Program-made: the position numbers and the translations under genes
Shown here: piece by piece, positions 1-8,811 of the stretch
Numbering within the stretch: the first letter of the stretch is position 1
Layout: the number at the start of each line of letters is the position of its first letter
NCBI GenBank assembly: GCA_964562575.1
Contig: CAZLTY010000001.1
Coordinates: 1 to 64,000 of the forward strand
Origin: SG8-4 sp964562575
GTDB lineage: Bacteria; Planctomycetota; Phycisphaerae; Sedimentisphaerales; Anaerobacaceae
Length of the DNA: 64,000 bases
Reading direction: 5' to 3'
The notes under the pieces: model-generated
Databases searched by the model: none
What the model was told of the DNA's origin: nothing
Seen by the model: only the letters and a program-made list of their open reading frames with translations

Positions 1-1364
1 CACAGCGGGCAACGATAACGAATATGGGGGCCGAGTTAGGGGTAACGACGAGTATCTTCGCCAGCGATGAGCAGACGAGACAATTCCTGGCCGCCCAGAG
101 GCGCCAGCAGGACTACCGGCAATTGACGGCCGATTCTGACGCCGACTATGACCGCGTCATTGAGATCGACCTTTCCGCCCTTGAGCCGATGGCGGCCTGC
201 CCGTCTTCGCCGGACAACATCAAGACGGTCCGTGACATAGCAGGTATGGGGGCTGGTCAGGCGGTTGTCGGCAGTTGCACAAATTCGAGTTTTGCCGACT
301 TGATGATGGTGGCCGGCGTCCTGAAAGGTCGGCGCATCAATAATATGATCGAGTTCGCGATCGCTCCGGGAAGCAGGGAAGTCTTGAACATGCTGGCCGA
401 GAACGGGGCATTGGCCGACATGATCTCGGCGGGCGCGAGGATTCTGGAATCGGGCTGCGGGCCCTGCATCGGACAGGGCTTTTCGCCCGCTGATGGTGTG
501 GTGACTCTGCGTACCTTCAACAGGAACTTTGCGGGGCGCACCGGAACAAAGGGTGATCGAGCCTTTCTGGTAAGCCCCGAAACAGCGGTCGCCTCGGCAC
601 TGACCGGGCGGATTACGGACCCACGCGATGTACCGGAACTGTTTGGATTGTCGTACCCGAAGGTAGAGATTCCGGGCGAGTTTGGCATTGACGACAGCAT
701 GATCGAGCAGCCTTTGAGCGAAGCCGAAGCTGCGAAGGTGGAGGTCCTGCGCGGGCCCACGATTGTTGTGCCTGAATCTCCGAGCCCACTGCCGCAGAAG
801 CTGACAGGTAGAGTGCTGCTCAGATGCGGTGACAAGATAACCACAGACCACATCATGCCGGCCGGGACCTTTCTGAAGCTTCGCTCGAATGTGCCCGAGT
901 ACGCCAAGGTTGTCTTCAATTGCTTCACTGAAGAGGGCAAACCAACGTTTGCCGAACGTGCGCTGGCACTGAAAGACGAGGGGCCAGGAGGTATCATCGT
1001 AGCGGGTGAAAGTTACGGCCAGGGTTCATCGAGAGAGCACGCCGCACTTTGTCCGATGTATCTCGGCGTAAGGGTGGTGATCGCAAAGAGCATCGAGCGC
1101 ATCCACAAGGCGAACTTGATCAACTTCTGCATCGTGCCGATCGAATTTGCTAATCCGGCCGACTATGATAGGATCGAACCCGGCGATGAACTCCGGATCG
1201 ATGGTTTACTCGATGCGGTAAAGAGCAGCAAGACAGTCAAGGTTGCCAAGGCGGATGGCTCGCTCGAATTTGTCGGCGGGCTGGGACTTTCCGACAGAGA
1301 CAGAGATATTTTGCTTTCGGCGGGACTTTTGAACTATACGCGCAAGAAGGCACTGAGGCACTGA
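1..1364 (+). CDS. acn: Aconitate hydratase, C-terminal part (5' truncated by window edge)
   Basis: The reading frame is open from base 3 and reads QRATITNMGAELG, so the true start lies upstream and the ATG at 24 is internal. Three iron-sulfur ligand cysteines are visible: one in VVGSCTNSS and two in SGCGPCIGQG. The swivel domain follows with GDKITTDHIMPAG and the substrate-binding QGSSREHA segment, then KSIERIHKANLINF. This is the TCA-cycle enzyme interconverting citrate and isocitrate through a [4Fe-4S] cluster. The short linker between the cluster domain and the swivel resembles the Aquifex-type aconitases of roughly 640-660 residues rather than the 890-residue AcnA type, so about two thirds of the gene is present. 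The family is certain; the subtype is inferred. Confidence 0.95.
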   Translation, partial: QRATITNMGAELGVTTSIFASDEQTRQFLAAQRRQQDYRQLTADSDADYDRVIEIDLSALEPMAACPSSPDNIKTVRDIAGMGAGQAVVGSCTNSSFADLMMVAGVLKGRRINNMIEFAIAPGSREVLNMLAENGALADMISAGARILESGCGPCIGQGFSPADGVVTLRTFNRNFAGRTGTKGDRAFLVSPETAVASALTGRITDPRDVPELFGLSYPKVEIPGEFGIDDSMIEQPLSEAEAAKVEVLRGPTIVVPESPSPLPQKLTGRVLLRCGDKITTDHIMPAGTFLKLRSNVPEYAKVVFNCFTEEGKPTFAERALALKDEGPGGIIVAGESYGQGSSREHAALCPMYLGVRVVIAKSIERIHKANLINFCIVPIEFANPADYDRIEPGDELRIDGLLDAVKSSKTVKVAKADGSLEFVGGLGLSDRDRDILLSAGLLNYTRKKALRH

Positions 1365-1400
1365 GGCACAAAGGCACAGAGGCACAACGGGGCAAAGCAT
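1361..1400. repeat. Left arm of GGCAC-rich inverted repeat around the four-helix-bundle gene
   Basis: The stretch immediately after the aconitase stop is a run of GAGGCACAAAGGCAC-type units. The reverse complement of the sequence at 1855-1890 carries the same units (AGAGGCACAAAGGCACAAAG) in the same order, so the two segments form an imperfect inverted repeat enclosing the small gene at 1480-1854. A related element without any ORF lies at 13254-13400. Confidence 0.7.
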
Positions 1401-1479
1401 AAGAGAGCTTGGGAATGGGGAAAGAAGGAAAGATTCTGCTGCCCTCAGCAAATAGACCAGGATTTTGGAAGTACATAGA

Positions 1480-1854
1480 ATGACACAAATAAAGACGTAC
1501 AGAGACTTAGTTGTATGGCAGAAGTCTATGGCGTTAGTCGCAGAGGTATACAAGCTGTCAAAACCGTTTCCCAAAGATGAGGTCTATGGATTGACTTCTC
1601 AGATGAGACGTTGTGCCGTTTCAATTCCCAGCAATATAGCGGAAGGTTATGGAAGAAACTCAACCAGCGATTATGTTCGCTTTCTACGCATTGCAACTGG
1701 CTCTCTATACGAATTGCAGACTCAAATGGAGATTGCGTTCAAACTTGAGTATCTGAACAAGGCTAATTTCGGGAGACTTTATGAGTCAAGTAGAGAGGTA
1801 GAGCGAATGCTCAGCAGCCTAAGCAGGAAATTGAACAATGGGGAGACGAAGTAA
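1480..1854 (+). CDS. Four-helix-bundle protein (23S rRNA intervening-sequence / S23 family)
   Basis: The 124-residue product starts MTQIKTYRDLVVWQKSM and has the family hallmarks: the YRDLxVWQKS opening, SQMRRCAVSIPSNIAEGYGR in the middle, and a C-terminal helix rich in E, R and L. It is expected to form a four-helix bundle of the type encoded inside 23S rRNA intervening sequences and found scattered through many environmental genomes. Its function is unknown; the fold is related to the Avd accessory protein of diversity-generating retroelements. The start at 1480 is preferred over the ATG at 1465 because the family begins just before the YRDL motif. The gene sits alone between inverted arms of a GGCAC-rich repeat and its base composition is lower in GC than its neighbours, which suggests a mobile insertion. 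Confidence 0.88.
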   Translation: MTQIKTYRDLVVWQKSMALVAEVYKLSKPFPKDEVYGLTSQMRRCAVSIPSNIAEGYGRNSTSDYVRFLRIATGSLYELQTQMEIAFKLEYLNKANFGRLYESSREVERMLSSLSRKLNNGETK

Positions 1855-1892
1855 CTTTGTGCCTTTGTGCCTCTGCTCCTTTGCCCCTCAGT
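1855..1892. repeat. Right arm of GGCAC-rich inverted repeat
   Basis: Directly after the four-helix-bundle stop the sequence reads TTTGTGCCTTTGTGCCTCTG and continues to a CTTTGCCCC block, the inverted counterpart of 1361-1400. It overlaps the region where the next ORF could be extended upstream, so those extra codons are repeat-derived and not counted in the next gene. Confidence 0.7.
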
Positions 1893-1902
1893 AATAGAAA
1901 CA

Positions 1903-2424
1903 ATGACTGAAAGAATAGTAACAATTTTCGGCACCAGCAGGGCCAAGGCGGACGATTCGACCTTTGCGCTGGCCCTGGAGACGGGCAGGTTGTTGGCACT
2001 GGCCGGTTTCACTATCGCCAACGGGGGATATGGCGGGACGATGTTGGCTGCTGCTAAAGGGGCAGCCGAGGCGGGCGGCCAGATCGTCGGCGTCACATGC
2101 TCGGTCTTCAAGTCGGCCACGGCCAACGAATATGTTAGCCGCCAGATCCTTACCGGTTCGCTCGACGAACGTCTCGATACGCTGATAGAGCTGGGTCAGG
2201 CGTATGTCGCGTTGCCGGGCGGAACGGGAACTCTCCTGGAATTGGCGAAAGTCTGGGAGCTGAGGAACAAAGGCTTCCTCAAGGGCGACAAACCGATTAT
2301 ACTGGTGGGCGAGTTCTGGAAGCCGCTGGTCGAGCTTATCGGTGTCGACGATTCCGAAAGCAGCCGGCATGTGGAGCTGGCAGATGATCCACAGCAGGCA
2401 GTTGAAATGATTAATGATGATTGA
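1903..2424 (+). CDS. LOG-family protein (lysine-decarboxylase-like Rossmann fold)
   Basis: The 173-residue protein carries the LOG-family signature PGGTGTLLELAKVWE and an upstream glycine-rich GGYGGTM segment. Members of this fold include cytokinin-activating phosphoribohydrolases (LOG) and nucleotide 5'-monophosphate nucleosidases such as PpnN, so a nucleotide N-glycosidase activity is plausible but unproven here. The start at 1903 is chosen because the twelve in-frame codons before it lie in the repeat ending near 1892. Its stop is only nine bases before the ATG of the next gene, so the two are probably co-transcribed. Confidence 0.85.
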   Translation: MTERIVTIFGTSRAKADDSTFALALETGRLLALAGFTIANGGYGGTMLAAAKGAAEAGGQIVGVTCSVFKSATANEYVSRQILTGSLDERLDTLIELGQAYVALPGGTGTLLELAKVWELRNKGFLKGDKPIILVGEFWKPLVELIGVDDSESSRHVELADDPQQAVEMINDD

Positions 2425-2432
2425 TTATTGAC

Positions 2433-3329
2433 ATGAGCAGGATACCGGCATTCTTGGTTTTGGCATTTTCTGTGAGCGCTGCTCTGGGCGTATCAGGATT
2501 CGAGGCGACTATCACTCGTGAACCACCGCTGCTGCGGGACGGCTTTGTCCTCCGAGGCGTTGACGGTAAATTGAGCGGCCCCGACAGTAACGACCTCTGG
2601 CATTTTGAACTCGCATCTGATGTCAACGATTACAGGGCGGTCATCAGGGCCGGGACAAAACTGGAATTGTTGCCCTCGTCGGCGCTGGAAAAGATGATTG
2701 CCGATGCAAAGGTGCGCGACGAAGTGACGTATCGTCTCTGGAACGGCAGAGTCACAAGGTACAAGGGCCGAAACTTCATATTCGTCACGTTCTTTCTGCC
2801 GTTGAGCCCGGTCAAGAAGCCCGAGCCTCAGCAAGAACAGATCGAACCAGTTGAGGCGCCGCGTGCGGCCGAGCGTGAAATCGAACCGATCGTCCGGGAT
2901 CCGAACGACGTATTGACCATACCGCCGGATATATTGGAGAAACTCAGAGCCAGGCGAGAAGAAATGGCGACGAGCATGCAACCGGTAGTCGACAGTAACA
3001 GAGTTTCGGTAGATGACCCGAACCTTGCGGCCGAAGAGCACTACAGCCGGGGCGCCAACTCGGTCTTTGTCGACAGGACTGCCTTCCTTCTCGACCAGGA
3101 TGACGGCCAGCTTGTCTTTGCACTTGATGCGCTTGGTCGAAACATTCAGCAGTTGTCTCTGCGTCTGTTGCCGTGCGAAGTGCTGGAGCTTGCCGAGCAA
3201 AAGCGATCTGCCGAGCTCGAGCCCGTGCGATTCAAAATAGCAGGCATCCTGACGAAATACGAAGACCAGGACTACCTCCTGCTGCAAAAAGCGACGCGGA
3301 CTTACGGCCATGGCAACTTCGGCAGATAA
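2433..3329 (+). CDS. Secreted protein of unknown function
   Basis: I do not recognise this 298-residue protein. It begins MSRIPAFLVLAFSVSAALGV, a clear export signal with probable cleavage near residue 20. The rest is soluble, with a charged proline/glutamate-rich linker (PEPQQEQIEPVEAP) near residues 130-145 and a C-terminal segment ending in TKYEDQDYLLLQKATRTY, where a wall or envelope protein might fold into a small beta domain. The ATG at 2433 is used rather than the TTG at 2421 because it starts the signal peptide. It lies between a LOG-family gene and hisD with short gaps on both sides, suggesting one transcript, but no functional link is evident. Confidence 0.7.
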   Translation: MSRIPAFLVLAFSVSAALGVSGFEATITREPPLLRDGFVLRGVDGKLSGPDSNDLWHFELASDVNDYRAVIRAGTKLELLPSSALEKMIADAKVRDEVTYRLWNGRVTRYKGRNFIFVTFFLPLSPVKKPEPQQEQIEPVEAPRAAEREIEPIVRDPNDVLTIPPDILEKLRARREEMATSMQPVVDSNRVSVDDPNLAAEEHYSRGANSVFVDRTAFLLDQDDGQLVFALDALGRNIQQLSLRLLPCEVLELAEQKRSAELEPVRFKIAGILTKYEDQDYLLLQKATRTYGHGNFGR

Positions 3330-3340
3330 AGGATCAATGT

Positions 3341-4657
3341 ATGCCCCTCGAACTCGATAAGATCCTCATCTCCTGCTGCGACGCCGATTTCGAAAAGAAG
3401 ATGCAGAAGCTCCGCTCAGAGCTTACTCGCGCGGCACGGTTCGCAGACTATGGAAGCCGGGAGAATCAGCGGGTCGTTAACATCCTTCGCGATGTTGCCG
3501 ATCACGGTGACAAAGCTCTCGCAAAGTACACTGCAGAATTCGACCAGGTCGAATTGAAACCCGATCAATTCCGAGTCGGTGAGGAAGAGCTGGAAAAAGC
3601 CCGCCGAGAAATCGACAATGATGTTATGGCCTCGCTGCGCCAGGCGATTGACAATGTGTGGGCATACCAGCGCGACATTATGGTCAACAAAGACAACGTG
3701 CCGCGTGGGGTCAAATACACACCGATAAGAAGGGTCGGCATTTGTGTGCCGGGGGCATCGGCCCCTCTGCCCTCGACCGTTATCATGACAGCCGTCCCAG
3801 CGCAGGTGGCTGGCGTGAAAGAGATCGCGGTCGTTTCGCCGCCGAAGCATGAAGGAAGTATCCATCCGGTGATTCTGGCTGTCTGCTGCGAACTGGGAAT
3901 CGGCGAAGTCTATAGAATAGGCGGAGCCCAGGCAGTCGCCGCTCTGGCGAGCGGCACAGAGACGATAGACAAGGTCGACAAGATCGTTGGCCCCGGCAAC
4001 AAGTGGGTCCAGTCGGCCAAGAAAAACGTCTCGGGTGACTATGTCGGGATCGATTCGATTGCCGGACCGAGCGAAGTGGTGATCATCGCAAACGAGCAGG
4101 CCAACGCGGCATGGATTGCCGCCGACATGTTGAGCCAGGCCGAACATGCAGCCGACAGCAGCGCGATTGTTGTAACCGATTCACAGCAGCTTGCAAAAGA
4201 AACGCTCGCAGAGCTGGAAAAACAGGCGGCTGAACTGCCGAGAGCCGACGCTGCAACAAAATCCCTGAAGAGGTTCGGCGCCATTGTGGTCACCGAGGAT
4301 ATCGCCGCAGCAATTGAGATGGCGGACGAATTCGCCCCCGAACACTTGGAAGTCCAATGCGGCCAGGAAAGCAGAGAAATCGCCGAGAAGATAAGTAACG
4401 CCGGGGCGATATTCATCGGTTCTTATACACCCGTAGCGGTCGGAGACTACTGGGCCGGCCCGAGCCATACTCTGCCCACCGGCACGAGGGCGAAGTTCGC
4501 AAGTGCGCTTACCAGCAATGACTTTCTGAAGTCTACGAGTATTATTGAATACGATGCAGAAATGCTGGCCGCCAGTGCCGAGGACATCATTCGGTTGGCG
4601 CAAATCGAAGGGCTCGATGCCCATGCAAAGAGCGTGAGAATCCGCCGGCAGGGATGA
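3341..4657 (+). CDS. hisD: Histidinol dehydrogenase
   Basis: The 438-residue product matches the full length of HisD, the zinc- and NAD-dependent enzyme that oxidises histidinol to histidine in the last two steps of histidine synthesis. Visible signatures are VPGASAPLPSTVIM, GGAQAVAALA, KIVGPGNKWV, IAGPSEVVIIAN, the zinc-site region MLSQAEHAADS, and the C-terminal PSHTLPTGTRAKF and EGLDAHAKS blocks. The ATG at 3341, preceded by AAAGGA, begins the family N-terminus. An upstream in-frame extension to 3173 overlaps the preceding gene and is rejected. No other his gene is in the window, so the pathway is dispersed. Confidence 0.97.
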   Translation: MPLELDKILISCCDADFEKKMQKLRSELTRAARFADYGSRENQRVVNILRDVADHGDKALAKYTAEFDQVELKPDQFRVGEEELEKARREIDNDVMASLRQAIDNVWAYQRDIMVNKDNVPRGVKYTPIRRVGICVPGASAPLPSTVIMTAVPAQVAGVKEIAVVSPPKHEGSIHPVILAVCCELGIGEVYRIGGAQAVAALASGTETIDKVDKIVGPGNKWVQSAKKNVSGDYVGIDSIAGPSEVVIIANEQANAAWIAADMLSQAEHAADSSAIVVTDSQQLAKETLAELEKQAAELPRADAATKSLKRFGAIVVTEDIAAAIEMADEFAPEHLEVQCGQESREIAEKISNAGAIFIGSYTPVAVGDYWAGPSHTLPTGTRAKFASALTSNDFLKSTSIIEYDAEMLAASAEDIIRLAQIEGLDAHAKSVRIRRQG

Positions 4658-4671
4658 GTCGGCGTCAACCC

Positions 4672-5748
4672 TTAAACCTCCCAGTTAAGCTTCTCCTGAT
4701 ACCGCCAATAAAAGCAGCCGAGCAAGTGCGCTACTACAAACACCATATAGATCAGCAGACAGGAGAACACTGCGCCCAGAATCTTCGCACCAATTCCCAT
4801 CTGTCTGGCCTCTTGCGGTTTGCCAATACCGATCAGAGCGAGGGATGCCAGAACGATGCCGCTGACAAACAATACCAGCCCGCAGTATTGGAAGAAAGTG
4901 CTGAGTATGGATGCGATCCACAGAATAGGGTTGAAAGCAGAGCTGGTGTCAAACATTACGACAGCCAATAAAGCCATCGGAAAGAAGAAGACACCGTAGG
5001 CCGCAAGAGACCAGAAGATCCTGTCTGTTCTATTGGCATAGGTGAAGTAGAAGGCGGCGGGTAGCACAAAGATCGCGTAGCAAGCGGCCAGGTATAGGCA
5101 CTGTCCGAACATGGTGCCTATATCGGCATCTGCAAAGACCTCCGGAGCCCGGACACGGCCGGCGGCACTGTCGCGCACACATTCGGCAAAGTACCAGCAC
5201 ATATAGAAGCCGACCAGGAGATTTATGATAAGACCCGGGAACAGCAATATTAGACCAAGTGGTCCTAATAGGTGCCGTATTAGATGGATTAGAAACGGTA
5301 CTCCGATGAAGATCGCAAGATGTGTCAGCCCCGGCGCGCTGGTCGGATACAGGAATATGTCGATAATCCACGGTAGCTTGCGCCCGCTATCGGATTCAGC
5401 TTCTTCTTCAGATTCCTGCTCCTGTTCAAAGGCTTGCTCAAGCGTGCAGGATTGACTCGCCTGCTGATCCTGAAGCCTATATTGCTCGGCGACGTCCAGA
5501 AGAGTCAAATCATGTGCGGCTGGAACGACAAGCGTATGCCTGCATTTCGGGCATTTGCCTTCTTTGCCGGCTCGAGTGTGGACAGCGCTGATTTTCTCAC
5601 CGCAGTTTTCACAAAGGAAGTTTACGAGAATGGTCTTTTCCGGCACCGTTGTCGCGCCGCCACATCCGGGGCATCTGGCCCGTTTGCCCGCATGCTCGTC
5701 CTTAGCGCCGATCTTGTGGCCACAGTTGTCGCAGCTAAACTTAATCAT
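4672..5748 (-). CDS. Double zinc-ribbon membrane protein (DUF4013-like)
   Basis: The 358-residue protein starts with two consecutive zinc ribbons, Cys pairs at about residues 6/9 and 26/29 and again 46/49 and 66/69 (CDNCG ... CPGCG, then CENCG ... CPKCR). An acidic low-complexity stretch near residues 105-120 leads into six or so hydrophobic segments (FLIHLIRHLLGPLGLILLFP and following), giving a multi-pass inner-membrane domain resembling DUF4013. Cytoplasmic zinc ribbons joined to such a membrane domain are common in Planctomycetes; the role is unknown. The ATG at 5748 begins just before the first ribbon and is preferred over a longer ORF start at 5829. It is convergent with hisD, 14 bases away. 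Confidence 0.75.
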   Translation of the reverse strand: MIKFSCDNCGHKIGAKDEHAGKRARCPGCGGATTVPEKTILVNFLCENCGEKISAVHTRAGKEGKCPKCRHTLVVPAAHDLTLLDVAEQYRLQDQQASQSCTLEQAFEQEQESEEEAESDSGRKLPWIIDIFLYPTSAPGLTHLAIFIGVPFLIHLIRHLLGPLGLILLFPGLIINLLVGFYMCWYFAECVRDSAAGRVRAPEVFADADIGTMFGQCLYLAACYAIFVLPAAFYFTYANRTDRIFWSLAAYGVFFFPMALLAVVMFDTSSAFNPILWIASILSTFFQYCGLVLFVSGIVLASLALIGIGKPQEARQMGIGAKILGAVFSCLLIYMVFVVAHLLGCFYWRYQEKLNWEV

Positions 5749-5931
5749 GACGTCTGCTGCCCTGCACTTTCGACTCACACGTTCCCGGCTCACGCCCGGC
5801 AGTCCTCTTAATCTCAAGAACTGCAGCACAGATGCGTTCCATTAGACAAGACGCCCGGCGTTCGGACTTTCTTCAGGAAGAATCGTCGGCGAGCACGAAT
5901 TTCCTGGAAATCTGCTCGTTGATAAGGCCGA

Positions 5932-8655
5932 TCAACCGCCCAGTTTTTCTTTTATCAATTCAGCGGCTCTGGCGAGCGCATCGCCTATTCTCTTGGGATC
6001 TTTCCCGCCAGCCTGGGCCATCTGCGGCCGGCCTCCGCCGCCTCCGTCAACGATCGGCGCGATTTCCTTGACGATGTCTCCTGCCTTCAGGCCCTTCTTA
6101 ATCAAATCATCAGTGACACCGGCCAGAAGCGTTGCCTTGCCGTTATCGTCGAAGCCAAAAACAATCACCGCAGATTTTGCCTTCTTCTTGAGCATATCGA
6201 CGGCTTCTCGTGCTTGCTGCACCGAGGCCGCCGAGAGTTGATGTGTGATTATGGAGGTCTCGCCGATCTTCTCGCACTTTTGAAGGAGCTGCCTCGCCTC
6301 TCCCATAGCGTCCGAGCCGGACTTGCGGGCGGCCGCCTTGAGCTGCTTGGACAGCTTCTTGTTGTCCTCGATCAACTGGTCCACCCTCTCGATTAGCGAC
6401 TCGGATGGAACCTTCAGCATCGCGGACAACTCATCGACAATGTCCCTGGCTTTTTCGAGGTAATCGACGAGTCCAGCGCCCGTAAATGCGGTGATCCTGC
6501 GCACTCCGGCAGAGATGCTCTCTTCTTTGACGATCTTGAAGCCGCCTATCGAGCCAAGCCTGTCAACATGTGTGCCGCCGCAGAACTCCCGGCTGAAGGC
6601 TTCGTTGATCCGGTCCTTGTCTTCGGCGCCTAGAGCCACCACGCGAACTTGGTCTCCGTACTTCTCGCCGAACAGTGCCATCGCGCCAAGTTGCTGAGCC
6701 TCATCTATCGGCATCACCGTCCAGGTCGCCGGAAGGTCCGCCGTGATCTTCTCTCTGACCAAACGCTCCACTTCTTTCAACTGCTCGTCGGCGGGCGCCT
6801 TATGATACGTGAAGTCGAATCTCAAATAGTCCGGGCCCACAAAACTGCCCTGCTGGATGACCGAATCGCCGAGCGCCCGCTGTAGCGCCCATTGGAGCAG
6901 GTGAGTCGCCGTGTGGTTCTTCTTTATGGAGTCTCGGTCCTTGCTGACGACGGCCTGCACGGCCTGGCCCACATCGAAAGCGCCCTCGGCAACCTTGCCC
7001 TGGTGAACGATGCAGTTGGCGATCTTTGTGGTATTGTCCACGACGAACTGGACTGTGTCTGTTCGGATAATGCCGCAGTCACCGACCTGGCCGCCCGCCT
7101 CGGCGTAGAAACAGGTCTTATCGAGAACAATCCCGACCTGGGCTCCCGCTTCAATGCGGCCCTCTCTTCTGAAACCGCCATCATCAATCACACCAACGAC
7201 CACAGCCTCACATTGGTCAGCGTGATATTTGTGCAGGTCTTCGGTCTCAGGCAGAACCTCGCCGCTGACCTTGTCCATAATTGACAGCGAATCCCGGGCC
7301 GAAGCCGCCCGAGCCCTTTGTCGTTGCTGTTCCATCAGCTCGGCAAACTTTTCTGTGTCGACTTTCAGACTGCGCTCATGTGCCATCAGTTCAGTCAGAT
7401 CCAGCGGAAATCCGTATGTGTCGTAAAGCTGGAAGGCGTTCCGGCCGCCGATGATCTTGTCTTTGGATTTCTGCGCCCGTTTGGCGGCGGTGTTGAAGAT
7501 TTCTATACCTCTGCCGAGTGTCCTGCCGAAGCTTGCCTCCTCGGATTCGATCACTGTCGAGACGTAATCCGCCCGCTCTCTTATCTCGCCGAATGCATCT
7601 CCCAGGAAATCAACGACTACCGGCACGAGCTTGTATATGAAAGGCTCGTGCATTCCCAATTCTCTGCCGAACCGTGAAGCCCGGCGCAGTATTCGTCGAA
7701 TCACATATCCCCGACCCTCATTGGAAGGCGTAGCGCCGTCGGTTATCGCAAAGACAAGGGCACGGATGTGGTCGGCTATCACTCTGAAGGCATTATCTGT
7801 TTTGTTACCGAGTTGTGAGGTGTACTCGTGACCGGCTAGCTTGCCAGTAGCATCGATAATGGGCATGAACAAATCGGTGTCGTAGTTGCTCGTTTTGTCT
7901 TGCATCACCGCAACGATTCGCTCCAGCCCTGCGCCGGTGTCCACGTATTTGGCTCTCAGCGGTGTCAGAGCGCCGCCGCTCTGGCGATTGAACTGTATGA
8001 AGACAAGATTCCACAATTCGATGTATCTTGCGCAGCCTGCATTGACCCGGCATTGATGGGTCGGGATATGTTTCATGTCACACCTGTCGGGCCCAAGGTC
8101 GATGTGCACTTCACTGCATGGACCACAGGGGCCTGTCTCACCCATTTCCCAGAAATTATCTTTCTTGCCGCACGCCAGGACTCTTTCGGCAGGCAGCGGT
8201 GTCAGTTTGAGCCACAGTTCCGCGGCCTCCTTGTCTTTCGGCAGACCATCGGCCTCGTCGCCGGCAAAAACCGTTGCCCACAATCGGTCGGGGTCGATGC
8301 CCCAGACCTCGGTAAGAAGCTCCCAGGCCCACTCGATGGCCTCGGCTTTGAAATAATCGTCGAACGACCAGTTGCCCAACATTTCGAAGAAAGTGTGATG
8401 GTATGTGTCCTTGCCCACTTCTTCCAGGTCGTTGTGTTTGCCGCTCACGCGGAGGCACTTCTGGCTGTTGGCCACTCGCGGGTACTGGGCCGTCGCCAAT
8501 CCCAGGAAGACATCCTTGAACTGGTTCATTCCCGCGTTGGCAAAAAGCAGGGTCTCGTCATCGCGCGGGACTATAGGCGAGCTGGCAACGAACTCGTGCC
8601 CTCTGCCCTTGAAAAAATCCACGAACTCACTTCTCAATTGCTTTGCAGTTTTCAT
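5932..8655 (-). CDS. alaS: Alanyl-tRNA synthetase
   Basis: The 907-residue length is normal for bacterial AlaRS. The catalytic core starts MKTAKQLRSEFVDFFKGRGH and includes VASSPIVPRDDETLLFANAGMNQFKD. The editing domain zinc ligands are visible in HTATHLLQWAL and FCGGTHVDR, and the C-Ala domain ends with the glycine-rich VDGGGGGRPQMAQAGG. The enzyme charges tRNA-Ala and clears mischarged Ser and Gly. It is the last gene of a minus-strand group after recA, 156 bases downstream of it. Several long opposite-strand ORFs overlap it but have no family features. Confidence 0.98.
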   Translation of the reverse strand: MKTAKQLRSEFVDFFKGRGHEFVASSPIVPRDDETLLFANAGMNQFKDVFLGLATAQYPRVANSQKCLRVSGKHNDLEEVGKDTYHHTFFEMLGNWSFDDYFKAEAIEWAWELLTEVWGIDPDRLWATVFAGDEADGLPKDKEAAELWLKLTPLPAERVLACGKKDNFWEMGETGPCGPCSEVHIDLGPDRCDMKHIPTHQCRVNAGCARYIELWNLVFIQFNRQSGGALTPLRAKYVDTGAGLERIVAVMQDKTSNYDTDLFMPIIDATGKLAGHEYTSQLGNKTDNAFRVIADHIRALVFAITDGATPSNEGRGYVIRRILRRASRFGRELGMHEPFIYKLVPVVVDFLGDAFGEIRERADYVSTVIESEEASFGRTLGRGIEIFNTAAKRAQKSKDKIIGGRNAFQLYDTYGFPLDLTELMAHERSLKVDTEKFAELMEQQRQRARAASARDSLSIMDKVSGEVLPETEDLHKYHADQCEAVVVGVIDDGGFRREGRIEAGAQVGIVLDKTCFYAEAGGQVGDCGIIRTDTVQFVVDNTTKIANCIVHQGKVAEGAFDVGQAVQAVVSKDRDSIKKNHTATHLLQWALQRALGDSVIQQGSFVGPDYLRFDFTYHKAPADEQLKEVERLVREKITADLPATWTVMPIDEAQQLGAMALFGEKYGDQVRVVALGAEDKDRINEAFSREFCGGTHVDRLGSIGGFKIVKEESISAGVRRITAFTGAGLVDYLEKARDIVDELSAMLKVPSESLIERVDQLIEDNKKLSKQLKAAARKSGSDAMGEARQLLQKCEKIGETSIITHQLSAASVQQAREAVDMLKKKAKSAVIVFGFDDNGKATLLAGVTDDLIKKGLKAGDIVKEIAPIVDGGGGGRPQMAQAGGKDPKRIGDALARAAELIKEKLGG

Positions 8656-8811
8656 CTCGTATCTTGTATTCTAGTGCTCCTGATTGAAAATCCCCGTTCT
8701 TGCGCGGGTAAGTGGCTTTACAATAACATGTCATGGTTTTGCTCGCGAGAATTTACTACCCTTCAAGGGTATCTCTGTGTCACTGGATGTTCACCAAGAC
8801 GCACTTCGCAC

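Noticed and set aside
4654..4971. Plus-strand ORF of 105 codons after hisD
   Set aside because: It is the complement of the zinc-ribbon membrane protein's C-terminal part and has no features of its own.
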